Positions 34,837-43,600 are shown, counted from the first letter of the stretch. The stretch: DNA of 58,301 bases from Pseudomonadota bacterium (GCA_030057915.1 JASGUC010000054.1:1-58301), one strand, 5' to 3'. The notes: generated by a model from the letters alone, not told the origin. Numbers and translations: made by a program.

Positions 34837-35435
34837 AAAGGACCCTGATCGTCGGACAGATTGTGATTCTCTTGATCCTTGGCGTGAAGATCGCCGCCAT
34901 GAGCCAGTTGTTCGACCATGTCGGCCTGTTCGGGAGATTGAACCTCTCTCCCGCGGCCGTTGCCGGGGCCAACCCCCAGGAGGGCATCCTCGCCGCCTCG
35001 GGCGATGGGGGAGCGGACAGTCTGCAAAAGGAGAGGGATCTCTTCGCGCTCCTGGAAAAGAGAAAGACGGAACTGGATGCCCGTCAGGAATCCCTGAGAT
35101 TGGAAGAGCAGAAACTCGCCGCGTTGAAAAAGGAGATCCAGGACAAGATCGATCAACTGGGCGTCATCGAGAAGAGTCTCGAAGCGAAGCTGGATGCCGA
35201 GAAGTCGGCGGATGCCAAGAGATTCAAGGATCTGGCCAAGATATACGAGGCCGCGGCACCGGCAAAGGCCGGCGCCATGCTGGAAAAGTTGGACAATAAG
35301 ACCGCCGCGGGGATCGCCATGAATATGAAGCGCGATAAGGCCGGGGCGGTCCTGTCCCATGTCAATGTACAGAAAGTCGTGGAAATAACGAAGGAAATCA
35401 CCAAAAGCTTCAATGCGACGGCGGAAAAGAAATGA
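34833..35435 (+). CDS. MotE-like flagellar chaperone protein (MgtE N-domain type)
   Basis: A 200-residue protein with an N-terminal membrane helix (IVGQIVILLILGVKIAA), a long coiled coil at about 65-135 and a C-terminal MgtE_N-like helical domain: LAKIYEAAAPAKAGAMLEKL then AAGIAMNMKRDKAGAVLSHV. Relatives in flagellar operons (MotE, or YlxF in Bacillus) are found after fliJ and may help MotC/stator or export assembly. Overlap with fliJ supports membership in the operon. The precise role is not shown by sequence. Confidence 0.8.
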   Translation: MKRTLIVGQIVILLILGVKIAAMSQLFDHVGLFGRLNLSPAAVAGANPQEGILAASGDGGADSLQKERDLFALLEKRKTELDARQESLRLEEQKLAALKKEIQDKIDQLGVIEKSLEAKLDAEKSADAKRFKDLAKIYEAAAPAKAGAMLEKLDNKTAAGIAMNMKRDKAGAVLSHVNVQKVVEITKEITKSFNATAEKK

Positions 35436-35545
35436 TTGCCGGGTATGATGCCAACAAGAAAAAATTTCCCTTTCCCCCTAGTCCCCTCAAGCTAAACATC
35501 TGCATAAGTAATTATAATCATTCAGAATAAAATTGCCGATCCTGA

Positions 35546-35561
35546 TGGCATATCCGTTGCA
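35546..35561 (+). promoter_or_regulatory. Sigma-54 promoter of fliK-flgD-flgE
   Basis: TGGCATATCCGTTGCA has TGG and TTGCA at -24/-12 spacing, 35 bases upstream of the fliK start codon. It separates the hook operon from the upstream basal body genes. Confidence 0.75.
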
Positions 35562-35596
35562 TTGAAGGTTTTCAAAAGCAAAACGATGGATATGCC

Positions 35597-38479
35597 ATGA
35601 ATCTGCCCAGCCTAATTGAAACGAAAGCCCAGCCGAACATCGACGTCGCCAAGTCGTTCGGTTCCTTCCTCGCCCAAGGCTCGGCTCGGCCCTGGTCGCT
35701 GGGTCGTCCGGAGGGCGGCGCGATGCTGCCGGCCGGGGCCGATTTTTCCCAGGTGATGGAGGGGATTTACGGCGAATCGACGGCCGCCGCTGGCAAGGCT
35801 TTCCCTGGCGAGACAGGCGCGGAGTCCCCCAGGGTTGCCCTTGGGGAGGCGGGACGACCGGGTGCGACGACAATGCGGAGGGCAGAGGACATGCCGACGA
35901 CGGACGAAGCGACGCCATTAGCAGTTGCGCCCCTGGCGTCATTCCTTTCCGCCGACCTGGCGACTCCTTCCCCGGAAGCCCCGGCCACCACCCTTTACGA
36001 AAAAGAACTGCCGCTTCGCAAGGTCCGACCGGGTCTTGCGGGCGCCGAGGTTAGAATGGATCGCATGGAGGCCCAGCCTCCTCGGAAAGGGGCCGCCCGT
36101 GAGGTCGCGTTTGACCGGGGCGTGGAGACGGCTGTCCGAGGTGAGGCGGCTGCAAGCGCGTCGATCCGTGCGGGGCGGGGCCTCCGGGTTGAGGACATGG
36201 GTCTTGCGGGCGCCGGGGTCCGGACGCGGATGGAAGGTTCGGCGTCATCCCCCGTGGTTGGGGCGGCGGACGAAGCGACGGCGGAAAGCCCCTCGCCTGT
36301 TGTCCAGATGTCCCAGGGTCGGGCCGGCGTCCGGGTGGGCGCTGCCGTTGTGGAAGACCGGGCTGGCAAGCAGGGGCTCTTGGGTGATTCCGGGCGGGAC
36401 GGCCTCCAGGGCCCAACGGTTGTCGGGGCGAAGGGCGTCGATCCGTCGGGGTCGAGCGCAGGCGCATCTTCTCCCGCACGTCGTCCTGAGGGCGTTCAGG
36501 TTGCCTATCCCGGCGCGTCCGCTCCGGAATCTTCCGAGGCGCGTAGTCCCGAGGGCGGGCATACCGCCTATTCCGAGGATATTGCCGACAACGATGCCCG
36601 CGGGCGGCTTGATGTCCCGCTCCGTAAGGGGTTGGGAGACCTCGCCGAGGTTAGAATGGATCGCATGGAGGTCCAGCCTCCCCAGAAAGGGGCCGCCCGT
36701 GAGGTCGCGTTTGACCGGGGCGTGGAGACGGCTGTCCGAGGCGAGGCGGCTGCAAACGAGTCGATCCGTGCGGGGCGAAACATCCGGGTTGAGGACATGG
36801 GTCTTGCGGGAGCCGGGGTCCGGACGCGGATGGAAGGTTCGGCGTCATCCCCCGTGGTTGGGGCGGCGGACGAAGCGGCGGCGGAAAGCCCCTCGCCTGT
36901 TGTCCAGATGTCCCAGGGTCGGGCCGGCGTCCGGGTGGGTGCCGCCGTTGTGGAAGACCGGACTGGCAAGCAGGGACTGTTGGGTGATTCCGGGCGGGAT
37001 GGCCTCCAGGGCTCAACGGTTGTCGGGGCGAAGGGCGTCGATCCTTCGGGGTCGAGCGCAGGCGCATCTTCTTCCGCACGTCGCCCTGAGGGTGGTCAGG
37101 TTGCCTATCCCGGCGCGTCCGCTCCGGAATCTTCCGAGGCGCGTCGCCCCGAGGGCGGGCATACCGCCTATTCCGAGGATATTGACGGCAACGACGCCCG
37201 CGGGCGGCTTGAGGTCCCGCTCCGTAAGAGGCCGGGAGACCTCGCCGAGGTTAGAATGGATCGTATGGAGGCCCAGCCTCCTCGGAAAGGGGCCGCCCGT
37301 GAGGTCGCATTTGACCGGGACGTGGAGACGGCTGTCCGAGGCGAATCGGCTGTCCGAGGCGAAGCGGCTGCAAACGAGTCGATCCGTGCGGGGCGGGGCC
37401 TCCGGGTTGAGGACATGGGTCTTGCGGGCGCCGGGGTTCGGATGCGGATGGAAGGTTCGGCGTCATCCCCCGTGGTTGGGGCGGCGGACGAAGCGGTGGT
37501 GGAAAGCCCCTCGCCTGTTGTCCAGATGTCCCAGGGTCGGGCCGGCGTCCGGGTGGGTGCCGCCGTAGTGGAAGACCGGACTGGCAAGCAGGGACTGTTG
37601 GGTGATTCTGGGCGGGGCGGCCTCCAGGGCTCAACGGCTGTCGGGGCGAAGGGCGTCGATCCGTCGGGGTCGAGCGCAGGCGCATCTTCTTCCGTGCGTC
37701 GTCCTGAGGGCGGTCAGGTTGCCTATCCCGGCGCGTCCGCTCCGGAATCTTCCGAGACGCGTCGTCCCGAGGGCGGGCATACCACCTATTCCGAGGATAT
37801 TGACGGCAACGACGCCCGCGGACGGCTCGATGTCCCGCTCCGTAAGGGGCCGGGGGGCCTCGCCGAGGTTAGAATGGATCGCATGGAGGCCCGTCCCCTG
37901 GAGGCGCGAAAGGCCTCAAGAATCAACAATGCCGCGACGACCAATTCGTTTGCCGCCGGGGACGTCCTTTCCGCCCGCCTTGAACGCCTCGTGAGTTCGG
38001 AGGCAACCGAAGGCGCGGTTCCTTATCGGTCCGTTCTCGAGCAAATCCGGGAAGGCATGACCGAAGGTTTCAAGGATGGCGGCCGGGTGCGCATAACCCT
38101 GCATCCCGAGTCGCTGGGGCGGGTGGACATGGACATCGTCGTCCGCCAGGACCGGGTGGACCTGATCATGAGGGTGGATAACAACCAGGTGCATCAACTT
38201 CTGAGCAGTCGCATCGAGGATCTGAAGGCGACCCTTCAGGGCCAGGGCTGGCAGGTAAACGGAGTGGACGTGATGTTGCAGAAAGAAAACAACCTGCATG
38301 ACGGCAACAACTTCGCCGGCATGTTCTCCTGGCGGGAAAGGATGAATCGGGAACGAAGCGGCGACGGCATGGCGGGGGGAAGAAATGGAAATCGCTCTGC
38401 TCGGCCCATGGACGGCCTCGTGGCGGCCGCGGAGAAGACCGCGGGCGGAATGATAAGCGGATTGAGCATTTTTGCCTAA
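35597..38479 (+). CDS. fliK: Flagellar hook-length control protein FliK with three 200-residue repeats
   Basis: A 960-residue FliK, about twice the usual length. Residues 1-150 are a disordered-looking, Ala/Pro-rich N-terminus. Residues about 150-765 are three near-identical 200-residue repeats and the start of a fourth, each beginning near EVRMDRMEAQPP. Residues about 830-905 are the Flg_hook C-terminal domain, with RITLHPESLGRVDMDIV and QGWQVNGVDVMLQ, which contacts FlhB to switch export specificity. In FliK the N-terminal part acts as a molecular ruler, so extra length could lengthen the hook. It starts the hook operon and flgD follows 20 bases on. Confidence 0.9.
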   Translation: MNLPSLIETKAQPNIDVAKSFGSFLAQGSARPWSLGRPEGGAMLPAGADFSQVMEGIYGESTAAAGKAFPGETGAESPRVALGEAGRPGATTMRRAEDMPTTDEATPLAVAPLASFLSADLATPSPEAPATTLYEKELPLRKVRPGLAGAEVRMDRMEAQPPRKGAAREVAFDRGVETAVRGEAAASASIRAGRGLRVEDMGLAGAGVRTRMEGSASSPVVGAADEATAESPSPVVQMSQGRAGVRVGAAVVEDRAGKQGLLGDSGRDGLQGPTVVGAKGVDPSGSSAGASSPARRPEGVQVAYPGASAPESSEARSPEGGHTAYSEDIADNDARGRLDVPLRKGLGDLAEVRMDRMEVQPPQKGAAREVAFDRGVETAVRGEAAANESIRAGRNIRVEDMGLAGAGVRTRMEGSASSPVVGAADEAAAESPSPVVQMSQGRAGVRVGAAVVEDRTGKQGLLGDSGRDGLQGSTVVGAKGVDPSGSSAGASSSARRPEGGQVAYPGASAPESSEARRPEGGHTAYSEDIDGNDARGRLEVPLRKRPGDLAEVRMDRMEAQPPRKGAAREVAFDRDVETAVRGESAVRGEAAANESIRAGRGLRVEDMGLAGAGVRMRMEGSASSPVVGAADEAVVESPSPVVQMSQGRAGVRVGAAVVEDRTGKQGLLGDSGRGGLQGSTAVGAKGVDPSGSSAGASSSVRRPEGGQVAYPGASAPESSETRRPEGGHTTYSEDIDGNDARGRLDVPLRKGPGGLAEVRMDRMEARPLEARKASRINNAATTNSFAAGDVLSARLERLVSSEATEGAVPYRSVLEQIREGMTEGFKDGGRVRITLHPESLGRVDMDIVVRQDRVDLIMRVDNNQVHQLLSSRIEDLKATLQGQGWQVNGVDVMLQKENNLHDGNNFAGMFSWRERMNRERSGDGMAGGRNGNRSARPMDGLVAAAEKTAGGMISGLSIFA
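36047..37898 (+). repeat. In-frame 600-bp tandem repeat array inside fliK
   Basis: The marker TTAGAATGGATCG recurs at 36051, 36651, 37251 and 37869, giving periods of exactly 600, 600 and 618 bases. Three complete units and about 30 bases of a fourth are present. Units differ at scattered single bases only. The 618-base unit contains an extra 18-bp copy of CTGTCCGAGGCGAAxCGG near 37331-37366. All periods are multiples of three, so the fliK frame is kept. Confidence 0.95.
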
Positions 38480-38499
38480 TTTATTTAAGGAGTAAGGCC

Positions 38500-39159
38500 A
38501 TGGCCGACGTGAATGGAATCGACAACATCATCGCCCGATACAGCAAGGAGACGGCGACCTCCCAATCCACGGCCCAGAGTCTGGGGAAGACCGAGTTTCT
38601 GAAACTGCTGGTGGCCCAGCTCAAGAATCAGGACCCCCTCAATCCCATGGACGGCACGGATTTCGCCGCACAGCTCGCCCAGTTTTCGAGCCTGGAGCAG
38701 TTGAACAATCTCAACGAGGGGATAAAGAACCTGGGGATCTATCAGATGAGCCAGGCCAATGCCCAGGCGGTGAATCTCATCGGCAAGGAAGTGGTCATCG
38801 GCAAGGGCAATGCCTTCCAGGTCGCCGGCAATGCGGTGGATTTGTCTTATGAGCTTGCGGGCGCGGCAAAAACGGTGAACATCGACATCTTCGATGAAAA
38901 AGGCGCCCTGGTGGACAGCTTCAAGGTCGGCGACCAGGATGCGGGCACCAACCGGGTGACCTGGAACGGCGGGGTGAATCATAACGGCAAATACACCTTC
39001 GGGGTGACCGCCACGGGGTCGGACGGGGCGGAGGTGACGGTGACCACGCTTGCCTCCGGGAAGGTAACGGCGGTGAGTTTCAAGAATCAGTCTATATATG
39101 TAAACGTTGACGGCCGGGAAATCGCCTTCTCCGACGTCAGGGAAGTCAAGCAGGCTTAG
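38500..39159 (+). CDS. flgD: Flagellar hook cap protein FlgD
   Basis: A 219-residue hook scaffolding protein. The conserved N-terminus reads LGKTEFLKLLVAQLKNQDPL, then MDGTDFAAQLAQFSSLEQL. The C-terminal part contains a Tudor/FnIII-like beta region with the NRVTWNGGVNHNGKYTFGV signature. FlgD caps the growing hook so FlgE can polymerise. It lies between fliK and flgE. Confidence 0.95.
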   Translation: MADVNGIDNIIARYSKETATSQSTAQSLGKTEFLKLLVAQLKNQDPLNPMDGTDFAAQLAQFSSLEQLNNLNEGIKNLGIYQMSQANAQAVNLIGKEVVIGKGNAFQVAGNAVDLSYELAGAAKTVNIDIFDEKGALVDSFKVGDQDAGTNRVTWNGGVNHNGKYTFGVTATGSDGAEVTVTTLASGKVTAVSFKNQSIYVNVDGREIAFSDVREVKQA

Positions 39160-39188
39160 AAAAATCATTCGATAGGAGGATAGGAGAT

Positions 39189-40811
39189 ATGTCAAGCGCA
39201 CTTTGGATCGGGACGACGGGGCTCACCGCGAGCAACAAGCAACTGGACGTGATCGGCAACAACCTGGCCAACTCCAATACCATCGGCTTCAAGGCCGGAG
39301 ATACCTCTTTCGCCAGCATGCTCAGCCAGAGCCTGAGCGGCGGCTCCGGGGCCATGCAGGTGGGCCAGGGAGTCGGGGTGGCGGCGGTGACGACCCAATT
39401 CGGTCAGGGGTCTTTCGAGACCACGGGCAATGCCACGGATGTGTCCATCGATGGGGCGGGCTTCTTCATCGTCAAGGACAGGAAGGAAGATCTTTTGTAC
39501 TACACCCGGGCGGGCTCCTTCTACATCAACAAAGACGGCGATCTCAGCGATCTGAGCGGCTACCTGGTCCAGGGGCACGTAATTGGCCCGGACGGGAAGG
39601 AATCGACGGAGATGAGCAAAATCAACCTTACCGGCCGCAAGTCCAAGCCCCATGAGACGACGACATTCGATTTGGGACTGAACCTCAACGTCGAGACCGA
39701 GGCCACGGATGCGGTCAATCACTTCAGCTCCAGCCAGACGATCTACGATTCCACCGGGACCAAACACAATATGGCGATTACCTTCACTCGTTCTTCTTCG
39801 CTGGATGGGCTCTGGAACGTGAGCGGCACGGTTGACGGCGGCGGGACCGTGGTTCCTGACCATGCCTGGATGGAATTTAACGACAAGGGCGCCCTGATCA
39901 CGGACACCACGCGGGAGATCCTGGCGGGGAAAAAGGTTTACACCGATGCGAATAAAACCGAAGCGATGACCAAAGACACGCCAATGGCTGGCACCGTCTT
40001 CGATAACGGGAATGTCTCGAAGAAGTTTAACATAGGTGATACAATAAAAATCACGGGCGATGGTGCGGTGGTCAATTATACCATTGCTCTCAATGACACC
40101 ATCAAAAGCTTTCTTGCGGCCATTGAAGGCGCCTATGCCACCCACGATGTTCAGGCGAACCTGGTGGACGGGAGGATCGTCCTGATCGACAAGAAAACGG
40201 GCGCCAGTACCATGACATGTACCTTCGCTGACGACAACGGCGTATTCGGCGCCATGAAGAACGACAATGAATACGGACAGCTTGGGGGGACCAAGATGAG
40301 CGCCCACGACATTACCTTCGATTTTTCAGGTCAGAGTACCGCCATCGGCAAGAACGGCAAGATCACCTGGAATCTTACCGGTGAAGACGCTCCCGAGGTC
40401 ACCAGCTACGCCATCGACTCCCGGGTCAACTACATGAGCAACGACGGCTATCCCGCCGGTCTGCTCAACTCCATCGATGTGAACAAGAACGGGATCATCC
40501 AGGGATTCTTCACCAACGGCCAGCAGCAGCAACTGGGACGAATCATGACGGCGAGCTTCACCAACAACGGCGGGCTGAACAAGGTGGGAAGCTACTTCAT
40601 GGAAACCGCGGAATCCGGGGCGGCGACCATTGGCACCCCCTCGCAGGGTGGCCTCGGCGGACTGCAGTCCCACTCCCTGGAGATCTCCAACACCGACGTC
40701 GCCAAGGAGTTCATCAAGATGATCGCCGCCCAGCGGGCCTACCAGGCCAATTCCCGGATCATCACCTCGGCGGATCAGATGCTCCAGGAACTGATGAATA
40801 TCAAACGGTAG
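39189..40811 (+). CDS. flgE: Flagellar hook protein FlgE
   Basis: A 540-residue hook subunit. The N-terminal rod-family helix has LDVIGNNLANSNTIGFKAG, and the C-terminus has AKEFIKMIAAQRAYQANSR and TSADQMLQELMNI. The central region, about 100-440, is larger than in E. coli FlgE and holds the surface domains. GGAGGATAGGAG lies before the ATG. A terminator is not obvious after the gene. Confidence 0.95.
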   Translation: MSSALWIGTTGLTASNKQLDVIGNNLANSNTIGFKAGDTSFASMLSQSLSGGSGAMQVGQGVGVAAVTTQFGQGSFETTGNATDVSIDGAGFFIVKDRKEDLLYYTRAGSFYINKDGDLSDLSGYLVQGHVIGPDGKESTEMSKINLTGRKSKPHETTTFDLGLNLNVETEATDAVNHFSSSQTIYDSTGTKHNMAITFTRSSSLDGLWNVSGTVDGGGTVVPDHAWMEFNDKGALITDTTREILAGKKVYTDANKTEAMTKDTPMAGTVFDNGNVSKKFNIGDTIKITGDGAVVNYTIALNDTIKSFLAAIEGAYATHDVQANLVDGRIVLIDKKTGASTMTCTFADDNGVFGAMKNDNEYGQLGGTKMSAHDITFDFSGQSTAIGKNGKITWNLTGEDAPEVTSYAIDSRVNYMSNDGYPAGLLNSIDVNKNGIIQGFFTNGQQQQLGRIMTASFTNNGGLNKVGSYFMETAESGAATIGTPSQGGLGGLQSHSLEISNTDVAKEFIKMIAAQRAYQANSRIITSADQMLQELMNIKR

Positions 40812-40965
40812 CGACCGGCATGGCTGGCATGAATTTTTCAAGTTGACAGTGATGACGCCGCCGCCCGATATGGACGGCGCGTCGTCGCGGTCATGGTTTT
40901 GCGAGTTCCGCGCCCTGGCGGAGGTTTTATGACTTGCGGTGGGCGCCTTTCCTCCCCTGACGGTT

Positions 40966-41238
40966 ATGAACGTAAAATCGCCTCTTCTTGTCGCCTATAC
41001 CCGCAATCTGCAACCTCCCTCCGGGCGGGTTTACCATCATCCCCCGCCCGTGGAGGCGAATGGAGGCTCTCGCCCTCAGGTTTACGCCCCGGAAGATGTG
41101 GTCGATATCTCCGAGTTGGATCCCGCCCTGGAGGTTCAAGGAGAGGCGGTGAGGGTCAATCTCCGCTCGACAAGGCAAAAGGCGGCGGGCATGGCCATGA
41201 CGCCCGTCCGGGGCACCATCATCGATACCTGGGCCTGA
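40966..41238 (+). CDS. Small protein of unknown function between flgE and motA
   Basis: A 90-residue protein I do not recognise. The C-terminal half, APEDVVDISELDPALEVQGE then VRVNLRSTRQKAAG, has the acidic/aliphatic pattern of real coding sequence, while the first half is Pro-rich. An in-frame GTG at 40939 would add nine residues and sits 15 bases past GGAGGT; the ATG at 40966 has no ribosome-binding site. A competing frame from 40893 is rich in Arg, Gly and Pro and looks like a shadow. It is followed by a 216-base gap with the motA promoter. Confidence 0.45.
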   Translation: MNVKSPLLVAYTRNLQPPSGRVYHHPPPVEANGGSRPQVYAPEDVVDISELDPALEVQGEAVRVNLRSTRQKAAGMAMTPVRGTIIDTWA

Positions 41239-41378
41239 CGCCCCCCGCTCCCCCCCTCGTCAAAATTATGACAGCGGACCCGCCACGGGCCGACAATCCC
41301 TTTTCCTCTCGTTGTCATCGGACTCCTTAAGGAATAAAAATACCAATAATGTTGTCCATATAAGGCACTTTCTCCAGA

Positions 41379-41394
41379 TGGTATGCAAATTGCT
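41379..41394 (+). promoter_or_regulatory. Sigma-54 promoter of the second motA operon
   Basis: TGGTATGCAAATTGCT has TGG and TTGC at -24/-12 spacing. The ATG of the longest motA reading frame (41383) lies inside the promoter, so translation must start downstream, at 41455. Confidence 0.7.
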
Positions 41395-41454
41395 GTTCTG
41401 GTTTTGACACGAGGGGCATGGGCTTCCTGTCTGAACCTTGAGGTGATTGATACT

Positions 41455-42225
41455 TTGGATCTCGCGACAGTTATCGGCATCGTCGGGGCGTTTGCCCTCG
41501 TCGTGGCGGCGATGAGCACCGGGGGCGGCTTGACGTGGTTTCTGGACGGGCCGTCGGCAATGATCGTCTTCGGTGGAACCTTCGGCGCCGTACTCGTCAA
41601 CTATCGCATGTCGGATATGCTCAGTGTGTTGAAGGTGGCGAAACATGCCTTCTTCAAGAGGGAATTCAAGACGGATGAAATCGTCAGACTCATGGTTGAC
41701 ATGTCCAGGCAGGCCCGAAAAGAGGGGATACTTTCGCTGCAGAATATGGGGGGCCGGGTTAAGGATCCCTTTTTGGGAAAAGCGGTGAATATGATGTTGG
41801 ATGGGTACGAACCAGCCCTCATGGCCAATATTCTGGAAACGGAATTGGATTCTCTCGCCGAGAGGCATCGCCTGGGGGCGGAGATTTTTACCAGCATGGG
41901 CAATTTCGCCCCCGCCATGGGCATGATGGGGACCCTGATCGGCTTGATCCAGATGTTGATGAAGATGGAAGAGCCAAGCTCCATCGGCCCTTCCATGTCG
42001 GTGGCCCTGATTACGACCTTTTACGGCGTCATCTTGGCCAATCTTGTCTTTCACCCCATCTCCGGGAAGCTCAGAACGCGAAGCGCCGAGGAATTGCTGG
42101 TAAAACGCCTCATCATCAAAGCGGTAATGTCGATTCAGGCGGGGGACAACCCCCGGATTCTGGAGCAGAAGCTGCATTCCTTCATCGCGCCGACCGAACG
42201 ACGATCGAGGTTCTATCGTGACTGA
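41455..42225 (+). CDS. Flagellar stator protein MotA (second set)
   Basis: A 256-residue MotA. With a TTG start at 41455 the protein begins MDLATVIGIVGAFALVVAAM, as MotA/PomA proteins do, and GAGGTGAT lies 7 bases before. Four membrane helices are visible, the last two in FAPAMGMMGTLIGLIQMLM and SVALITTFYGVILANLVF. The Pro of FAPAMGMMG is the conserved helix-3 proline. The cytoplasmic loop carries charged residues such as EFKTDEIVRL. It is followed by two motB-like genes, overlapping the first by 8 bases, and is the second stator set of this cluster. Confidence 0.9.
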   Translation: MDLATVIGIVGAFALVVAAMSTGGGLTWFLDGPSAMIVFGGTFGAVLVNYRMSDMLSVLKVAKHAFFKREFKTDEIVRLMVDMSRQARKEGILSLQNMGGRVKDPFLGKAVNMMLDGYEPALMANILETELDSLAERHRLGAEIFTSMGNFAPAMGMMGTLIGLIQMLMKMEEPSSIGPSMSVALITTFYGVILANLVFHPISGKLRTRSAEELLVKRLIIKAVMSIQAGDNPRILEQKLHSFIAPTERRSRFYRD

Positions 42226-42856
42226 GGGCGGGCACGGACTTCCCCCGGGGAACGTGGTGACGACGAGCGACTGGCAGCCGGTTTACGGGGCGCTCATCAT
42301 GATCATGCTGGTGTTTTTCGTCATGCTCCTCTCCCAGACCCGCTTTGGCGAGGGCAACCTGCGGACGCTCCAAAAAGCGGCGCTTGGCAAGCAGGGGAAA
42401 AAGGCCCCCCCAGCGGTCGCCGACAGCCATGATCCGGTGGGCGCCCTGCGCCATGCGCTATCCAATGTGGGTCTCGACCATGATGTGGAGATCGTGAAAG
42501 ACGGCCGGAGGCTGAGACTGACGATCAGGGGATCGGCGTTCCACGAGCCTGGCGGCGTCATCCTGCTGCCCAAGGCCGAGTCGATCCTCCGGGAGGCTCT
42601 CCGTCATGCAGGGAGACATGGGAGTTTGGCGGAGATAACCGTCGGCGCCGACTGCCGTGGCGCGAGCGACGGATCCTTGACGACGGATTGGGAACTGGCC
42701 GTCTTGCGGGCAGCGAATCTGCAACGTTGCCTGGTCCAGGACAGGGGATTCCCGGCGGAACGTCTGAAAACCGTCGCCCGGGGCGCCGCATGCCCCCCCA
42801 GGGGCGACGGCCGGGGCGGGGAGACAGGCAACGTGACCATAATTATCGACTCCTGA
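42218..42856 (+). CDS. MotB-like OmpA-domain protein lacking the ion-binding Asp
   Basis: A 212-residue protein with one membrane helix, WQPVYGALIMIMLVFFVMLL, and an OmpA-like periplasmic domain (AEITVGADCRG, ELAVLRAANLQRCLV). Aligned on the Trp, the position of the essential MotB Asp is Ala25 (VYGALIM versus FNDMLTL in the next gene). It should therefore not conduct ions by itself. The start is GTG at 42218 with GAGG seven bases before, inside the end of motA. It could pair with the next protein in a mixed dimer or act as a regulatory B subunit. Confidence 0.8.
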   Translation: MTEGGHGLPPGNVVTTSDWQPVYGALIMIMLVFFVMLLSQTRFGEGNLRTLQKAALGKQGKKAPPAVADSHDPVGALRHALSNVGLDHDVEIVKDGRRLRLTIRGSAFHEPGGVILLPKAESILREALRHAGRHGSLAEITVGADCRGASDGSLTTDWELAVLRAANLQRCLVQDRGFPAERLKTVARGAACPPRGDGRGGETGNVTIIIDS

Positions 42857-42868
42857 GTTGGCAAGCCC

Positions 42869-43585
42869 ATGAAGCGCGGAAATAATGACCAGGGGAGAGA
42901 GGGGAAGGGCGGCGTCGCCAACGACTGGATGCTGACCTTCAACGATATGCTGACCCTGCTGTTCACCTTCTTTGTCCTGCTGTTGGCCTTCTCCGCCCTC
43001 CCGGCGGATTATGTCGTCCAGGCGGCAAAGTCGTTCCGGGAGACCAAGACCGGAGGCCTGGCCCCGGAAGGGGGCGTCATGAGGATATTCCAGCCCTTTG
43101 TGACGCCGGTTAAAGACGCGGACATCGAAGCGGAGAAGGCAAGGAACGATCGACGGCGGGAAATGGAGAAGGCGCTGCGGTTGAAGGCCGGGCTGCTCAA
43201 GGTCCTGGAGGGTTCTCCCGGAGCGATCATCGCCGATTGGCCGTTGGGCATGGGCCTGCAATTCGCGCCGGCGGACCTCTTCGACCCGTCCGGCCATATG
43301 GTCAGGCAGGGTCGGGAATTGTTGGTCCGGTTGCGCGAAGCCATAAAGCAGGAGGAGGGCTTCGTCCGCGTGGAGGCCTATGCGGGGGCCTTCGCCGCAA
43401 GGGGATCGGAAAACGGCGGGGATAATCTGGCGGCGATCCGGGCGGCGGCGATAGCGGCGGCCATGACCGCCGACGGCGGTCTGGAGGCGGAGAGGGTTGC
43501 CGCCTCGGGACACGATACGGGCGGTGACCCGCCGACGGACGGCAAGGGTGCGATAAGAATCTTTGTCTCGGCGAGACATATTTAG
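42869..43585 (+). CDS. MotB-like stator protein (second set, Asp present)
   Basis: A 238-residue protein. Membrane helix WMLTFNDMLTLLFTFFVLLLA carries Asp26 in the MotB proton-binding position. A periplasmic region follows with FAPADLFDPSG and VRVEAYAGAF, matching a short OmpA-type domain; its C-terminus is Ala-rich and weakly conserved. It lies between the Asp-less MotB-like gene and fliL, which is the usual stator-to-fliL order. Confidence 0.85.
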   Translation: MKRGNNDQGREGKGGVANDWMLTFNDMLTLLFTFFVLLLAFSALPADYVVQAAKSFRETKTGGLAPEGGVMRIFQPFVTPVKDADIEAEKARNDRRREMEKALRLKAGLLKVLEGSPGAIIADWPLGMGLQFAPADLFDPSGHMVRQGRELLVRLREAIKQEEGFVRVEAYAGAFAARGSENGGDNLAAIRAAAIAAAMTADGGLEAERVAASGHDTGGDPPTDGKGAIRIFVSARHI

Positions 43586-43600
43586 GATCGGGAGGAAGGA

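Noticed and set aside
35925-37568. 547-residue plus-strand frame and several 130-144-residue antisense frames over the fliK repeats
   Set aside because: They are side effects of the 600-bp repeats, whose period divisible by three keeps all six frames in step. Compositions are Arg/Pro-rich and no start signals are visible.
36047-37898. fliK repeats as a CRISPR array or mobile element
   Set aside because: Units are 600 bp, contiguous, without spacers, and translate in frame within a single gene.
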